DNA of 64,000 bases from SMWC01 sp045561055 (GTDB lineage: Bacteria; Pseudomonadota; Gammaproteobacteria; Steroidobacterales; Rariloculaceae): assembly GCA_045561055.1 (NCBI GenBank), contig JBJKYL010000003.1:16183-80182 (forward strand), written 5' to 3'. Below the pieces are notes generated by a model. That model did not search any database, had not been told where the DNA came from, and saw nothing but the letters and a program-made list of their open reading frames with translations. A program made the translations under genes and the position numbers. This document shows positions 60,998-64,000 of the stretch, piece by piece (the stretch's first letter is position 1; each line of letters begins with the position of its first letter).

Positions 60998-62593
60998 ATG
61001 CATGAGGAATCCTACGGTCCGCTGACGTCGGCCTGGACGGCACTTAACGATAAGGCTGCCGGGCTCGATGTGACGAGCATCCGTTCCTTGTTCGATGCAG
61101 ATCCGGATCGAGCCAGTTTTTTTAACCTCGAAGCAGCAGGCTTATTTCTCGACTTTAGCCGCCAGCGTCTCGATAAAGATGCGCTAGGACTGTTGTATGA
61201 ACTTGCTCAGCAAGTAGACATTCGAGCTGGAATCGATCGGATGTTCACCGCCGAGCGTATCAACAACACGGAAGATCGTGCGGCCTTGCACGTGGCGTTG
61301 CGCCGGCCAACCGATCAGCAGTTGACGCTCGACGGCGAAGACGTGATGCCGCTGGTAGATGCTGAACGCGCAAAAATCAAGGTATTGGCTGATCAAATAC
61401 AGGCAGGTCTACTCAAGGGATATACAGGGAGGCGTATATCCGACATCGTCAATATTGGCATCGGCGGCTCGGATTTGGGACTCGTCTTGACGACCGAGGC
61501 GCTGGCGCCTTATTGCAATCCAAATTTCCGTTTGCATTTCGTCTCGAATATCGACGGCGGCCAGGTTTCGCATGTGCTTAAGCAAGTCAACCCCGAAACG
61601 ACGCTGTTCGTCGTCTGCTCCAAGAGCTTTACGACCCTTGAGACACTGACCAACGCTAAGGTCGCCCGCGAGTGGTTGTTTGCGAGCGGTGGAGGAGAAG
61701 CGGTCGCGGCGCAATTCATTGCGGTGTCGATCAATCATAGCGCGATGGACGCGTTCGGCATCGCCTCGGACAGACGGTTTGCGTTGTGGGACTGGGTCGG
61801 AGGGCGCTACTCGATCTGGTCGGCGGTTGGATTGATGTTGGCACTGGCTATCGGCTGGGAGTACTTCGAGGAGTTCCTCGCGGGCGCCCATGAGATGGAT
61901 CAGCATTTTGTTGATGCACCGCTCGAGCGGAATCTACCGGTGCTGCTCGCGTTGATCGGGATCTGGAACCGAAATTTTCTTGGTGCGAATAGTCATGCGG
62001 TTCTGCCCTACGATGAGCATCTTCGAGGCTTACCCGCGTATCTCCAGCAACTTGAAATGGAAAGCAACGGCAAATCGGTCCGGCGTAATGGCCAGCCGGT
62101 GCAATGTGACACTTGCCCGGTGATCTGGGGAGGGTCTGGTTCCAATGCTCAGCACTCGTTCTACCAGTTGCTACACCAGGGTACAGAGAGGGTCTCGATG
62201 GACTTTCTGCTGCCCGCGAAGTCGGGTGTAGGACGGCAGGAACAGCAGGACTTTGCGGCGGCTAACGCTCTGGCACAGACCTGGGCACTAGCTCAGGGCG
62301 ATCCGTGTGAGGAAGCCGCGGATTCGCATAAGTACTATGCTGCAAATCATCCGAGCTCACTGCTCCTGTTTGAGCGGCTCGATCCGATGACGCTCGGCCG
62401 TCTCATTGCGTTGTACGAGCACAAAGTCTATATACAGGGGCTAATTTGGGACGTTAATAGCTTCGATCAGTGGGGTGTGCAGCTTGGTAAGCGTTTAGCT
62501 ACTGAGGTGTTGGATACAATCGTAGGAGCGAATGAGGAATCACCAGCGGCCCTAGCAGCGGCACTCGGTCGGTTGCGTGCTTGGCGGCCTTAA
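60998..62593 (+). CDS. pgi: glucose-6-phosphate isomerase
   Basis: A 531-residue PGI. The sugar-phosphate-binding signatures are IGIGGSDLG, SKSFTTLETLTNA, GGRYSIWSAVGL and SNGKSVRRNGQPV; the catalytic Glu lies in LEMESNGKS and Lys/His in YEHKVYIQGLIW and QHSFYQLLHQG. It interconverts glucose-6-P and fructose-6-P. I prefer ATG 60998 over the upstream GTG 60962 because homology begins after it; neither has a strong ribosome site. The next genes concern surface polysaccharide. Confidence 0.95.
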   Translation: MHEESYGPLTSAWTALNDKAAGLDVTSIRSLFDADPDRASFFNLEAAGLFLDFSRQRLDKDALGLLYELAQQVDIRAGIDRMFTAERINNTEDRAALHVALRRPTDQQLTLDGEDVMPLVDAERAKIKVLADQIQAGLLKGYTGRRISDIVNIGIGGSDLGLVLTTEALAPYCNPNFRLHFVSNIDGGQVSHVLKQVNPETTLFVVCSKSFTTLETLTNAKVAREWLFASGGGEAVAAQFIAVSINHSAMDAFGIASDRRFALWDWVGGRYSIWSAVGLMLALAIGWEYFEEFLAGAHEMDQHFVDAPLERNLPVLLALIGIWNRNFLGANSHAVLPYDEHLRGLPAYLQQLEMESNGKSVRRNGQPVQCDTCPVIWGGSGSNAQHSFYQLLHQGTERVSMDFLLPAKSGVGRQEQQDFAAANALAQTWALAQGDPCEEAADSHKYYAANHPSSLLLFERLDPMTLGRLIALYEHKVYIQGLIWDVNSFDQWGVQLGKRLATEVLDTIVGANEESPAALAAALGRLRAWRP

Positions 62594-62595
62594 TA

Positions 62596-62627
62596 TAGCG
62601 ACACTTCAGAGTAGCGACCCTTCAGAG
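62596..62627. repeat. two tandem copies of a 16-base repeat
   Basis: TAGCGACACTTCAGAG (62596-62611) is followed directly by TAGCGACCCTTCAGAG (62612-62627), with one mismatch. A TATAAT follows at 62632-62637. The repeat lies just after pgi and before the Wzi-like ORF. Confidence 0.6.
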
Positions 62628-62657
62628 TAAGTATAATCGCGCACTAGGATTGTCCTG

Positions 62658-63041
62658 ATGGTAATGAATTACTCATTGATTTTTCCCAACGTACCGAGGC
62701 GGCGCCGTGTAACGGCAATTGTTGCCTCAGTCTGTCTGATGCAAGGGACAGTTATTAGCGAGCCTTGGCTTCCGCCTGGCGATACAGTACTTCGAAGCGA
62801 TATCCAGCTACTTGCGGATAGTGGCGTTTTACAGGTGCCGGTTACAACCTGGCCTTTAGCCTGGAGCAACATAGATGCGGCTGTAGATAATGCAACCATC
62901 GTGGACCTGGATTCTGTCGTTGCGCAGGCGTTGCAACGAGTTTGCGAAAGGCTGCGAGTTAAGACGAGGATGGGTTCTGCAGGGATAGAAGGCTGGATGC
63001 TGTCGCTGGGCTATCCAGAGCAGTGGTGGAATCGTTTATGA
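62658..63041 (+). CDS. N-terminal fragment of a Wzi-like capsule assembly protein
   Basis: A 127-residue ORF. A signal-like segment (VTAIVASVCLMQGTVIS) is followed by EPWLPPGDTVLRSDIQLLA and DSGVLQVPVTTWPLAWSNI. These phrases are those of the N-terminal region of Wzi-family outer-membrane capsule proteins, which are about 450-500 residues. The beta-barrel is missing: the frame ends WNRL-stop, overlapping the rfbA ATG by ATGA. Base composition up to the end is like the host; beyond it the DNA is AT-rich. So the gene was probably cut by the event that brought in rfbA. Confidence 0.6.
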   Translation: MVMNYSLIFPNVPRRRRVTAIVASVCLMQGTVISEPWLPPGDTVLRSDIQLLADSGVLQVPVTTWPLAWSNIDAAVDNATIVDLDSVVAQALQRVCERLRVKTRMGSAGIEGWMLSLGYPEQWWNRL

Positions 63042-63919
63042 AAGGAATAATTTTGGCTGGAGGAAGCGGCACACGCTTGTACCCCATCACTCGCGGCGTT
63101 TCCAAACCGCTTGTTCCTATCTACGATAAACCCATGGTGTATTATCCTTTATCTGTCCTCATGTTGGCAGGGATTGAAGATGTATTAATTATTACCACAC
63201 CAGAAGATCAAGCTGGCTTCCAACGTTTACTAGGTGATGGCTCTGAAGTAGGCATGACCTTTAGCTATGCAATACAACCATCTCCTGATGGCATTGCCGA
63301 AGCTTTTATATTAGGTGAAAACTTCATTGGTGATGCTGATGTTTGTTTGGTGCTTGGCGATAATATCTATTATGGCCATGATTTAACCTCATTATTGGCT
63401 GCAGCTGTCACTAATGTTCAAACAGAGAATAAAGCGACCGTATTTGGTTATCACGTGACCGATCCAGAACGTTATGGTGTTGTTGACTTTGACGCTCAAG
63501 GTAACATTATCAGTATTGAAGAAAAACCTTCAAAGCCTAAAAGTAACTATGCTGTTACTGGCCTGTATTTTTATCCCAATGACGTTATTCAAAAAGCCAA
63601 AGATGTCACTCCTTCACATCGTGGCGAGCTAGAAATAACCTCAGTTAATCAGGCTTATCTTTCTGAGCAACGTCTTGAAGTAGTGTTAATGGGGCGTGGT
63701 TATGCTTGGCTAGATATAGGCACTCATGAAAGTCTGCTCGAAGCCTCCCAATTTATCGAAATTGTAGAAAGGCGCCAAGGCTTAAAAGTGGCCTGTATTG
63801 AAGAAATTGCTTTTCAGCAAGGCTATATTTCCAAACAACAACTAGTAGAGCTAGCTCAACCCCTAATCAAAAATCAATATGGTCAATATTTATTAAAATG
63901 CGCTGAAGAGAATTTTTAG
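63038..63919 (+). CDS. rfbA: glucose-1-phosphate thymidylyltransferase
   Basis: A 293-residue nucleotidyltransferase making dTDP-glucose, the first step to dTDP-L-rhamnose. The nucleotide motif is MKGIILAGGSGTRLYPITRG; others are KPMVYYPLSVLMLAGI, LVLGDNIYYGHDL, EEKPSKPKSNYAVTGLYFY and MGRGYAWLDIGTH. It is full length. Base composition and codon use are clearly AT-richer than upstream genes. No good ribosome site precedes ATG 63038 (or GTG 63023); translation may be coupled to the cut-off upstream ORF. Confidence 0.95.
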   Translation: MKGIILAGGSGTRLYPITRGVSKPLVPIYDKPMVYYPLSVLMLAGIEDVLIITTPEDQAGFQRLLGDGSEVGMTFSYAIQPSPDGIAEAFILGENFIGDADVCLVLGDNIYYGHDLTSLLAAAVTNVQTENKATVFGYHVTDPERYGVVDFDAQGNIISIEEKPSKPKSNYAVTGLYFYPNDVIQKAKDVTPSHRGELEITSVNQAYLSEQRLEVVLMGRGYAWLDIGTHESLLEASQFIEIVERRQGLKVACIEEIAFQQGYISKQQLVELAQPLIKNQYGQYLLKCAEENF

Positions 63920-63921
63920 GC

Positions 63922-64000
63922 GTAGAGTTTTTACCCCAAGCTATTCCGGATGTATTGGTTATTGAGCTTAAGGTTCATGGTGATGAGCGCGGTTATTTTG
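63922..64000 (+). CDS. rfbC: dTDP-4-dehydrorhamnose 3,5-epimerase, N-terminal part
   Basis: The window ends inside this gene. The frame reads VEFLPQAIPDVLVIELKVHG then DERGYF, typical of the first 26 residues of RfbC/RmlC, which follows RfbA in the dTDP-rhamnose pathway. No ATG, GTG or TTG is found at the expected start; the codon there is GTA (63922-63924). The frame is -1 relative to rfbA and opens just after TGA 63904-63906. Confidence 0.7.

Overview
The window is a stretch of gammaproteobacterial chromosome of moderate GC, densely packed with housekeeping genes. The assignment rests on gene order and gene type: a fused large PurL, ParE-ParC, a full EF-P lysylation set (epmB, efp, epmA), nrdR-rib-nusB-thiL-pgpA, truA-accD-folC-dedD-cvpA-purF, tig-clpP-clpX-lon-hupB-ppiD, mltD-yafS-rnhA-dnaQ, a DUF1820 protein, FimV and LpxH. 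I cannot name the species. A TonB-dependent receptor and a rubrerythrin module fit a free-living aerobic Gram-negative bacterium.

Layout. 1-6830: the end of a fluoride channel gene, an FAD-linked D-2-hydroxyacid dehydrogenase, DUF1820, an MBL-fold hydrolase and purL. 6932-17059: ettA, a histone-deacetylase-like amidohydrolase, glyA (broken by one extra base), nrdR, the riboflavin genes ribD-ribE-ribBX-ribH, nusB, thiL, pgpA and a lone xseB. 17136-19645: rubrerythrin, a CCG-domain iron-sulfur protein and DUF3501, behind a promoter with a perfect 7-1-7 palindrome. 19726-28179: topoisomerase IV, the EF-P modification genes, psd and a SCO1-like copper protein. 28209-40995: prmB, aroC, asd, fimV, truA, accD, folC, dedD, cvpA, purF, then lpxH, a periplasmic cyclophilin and folD on the other strand.

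41141-47303 is the accessory part. Four tRNA genes (Pro, Arg, His, Lys) are followed by a TonB-dependent receptor, a secreted lectin-like protein, a secreted NHL beta-propeller protein and a scar made of two truncated genes facing apart. tRNA-Leu then resumes the conserved order. In many relatives the tRNA genes lead directly into tig, so about 5.6 kb looks inserted here.

47365-60552 is the proteostasis block (tig, clpP, clpX, lon with a heat-shock-type promoter, hupB, tRNA-Val, tRNA-Asp, ppiD), then fabI, mltD, a YafS-type methyltransferase, rnhA and dnaQ. 60553-64000 holds a 445-base leader with a possible tiny membrane ORF, pgi, a cut-off Wzi-like ORF, and an abrupt change to AT-rich DNA carrying rfbA and the start of rfbC (dTDP-rhamnose synthesis). 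That change is probably the edge of an acquired polysaccharide locus or an assembly join.

No CRISPR array, transposase, integrase or phage gene was seen. The least understood items are the rubrerythrin/CCG/DUF3501 module with its operator-like palindromes, the tRNA-side insertion with its pseudogene scar, and the junction at about 63,030.
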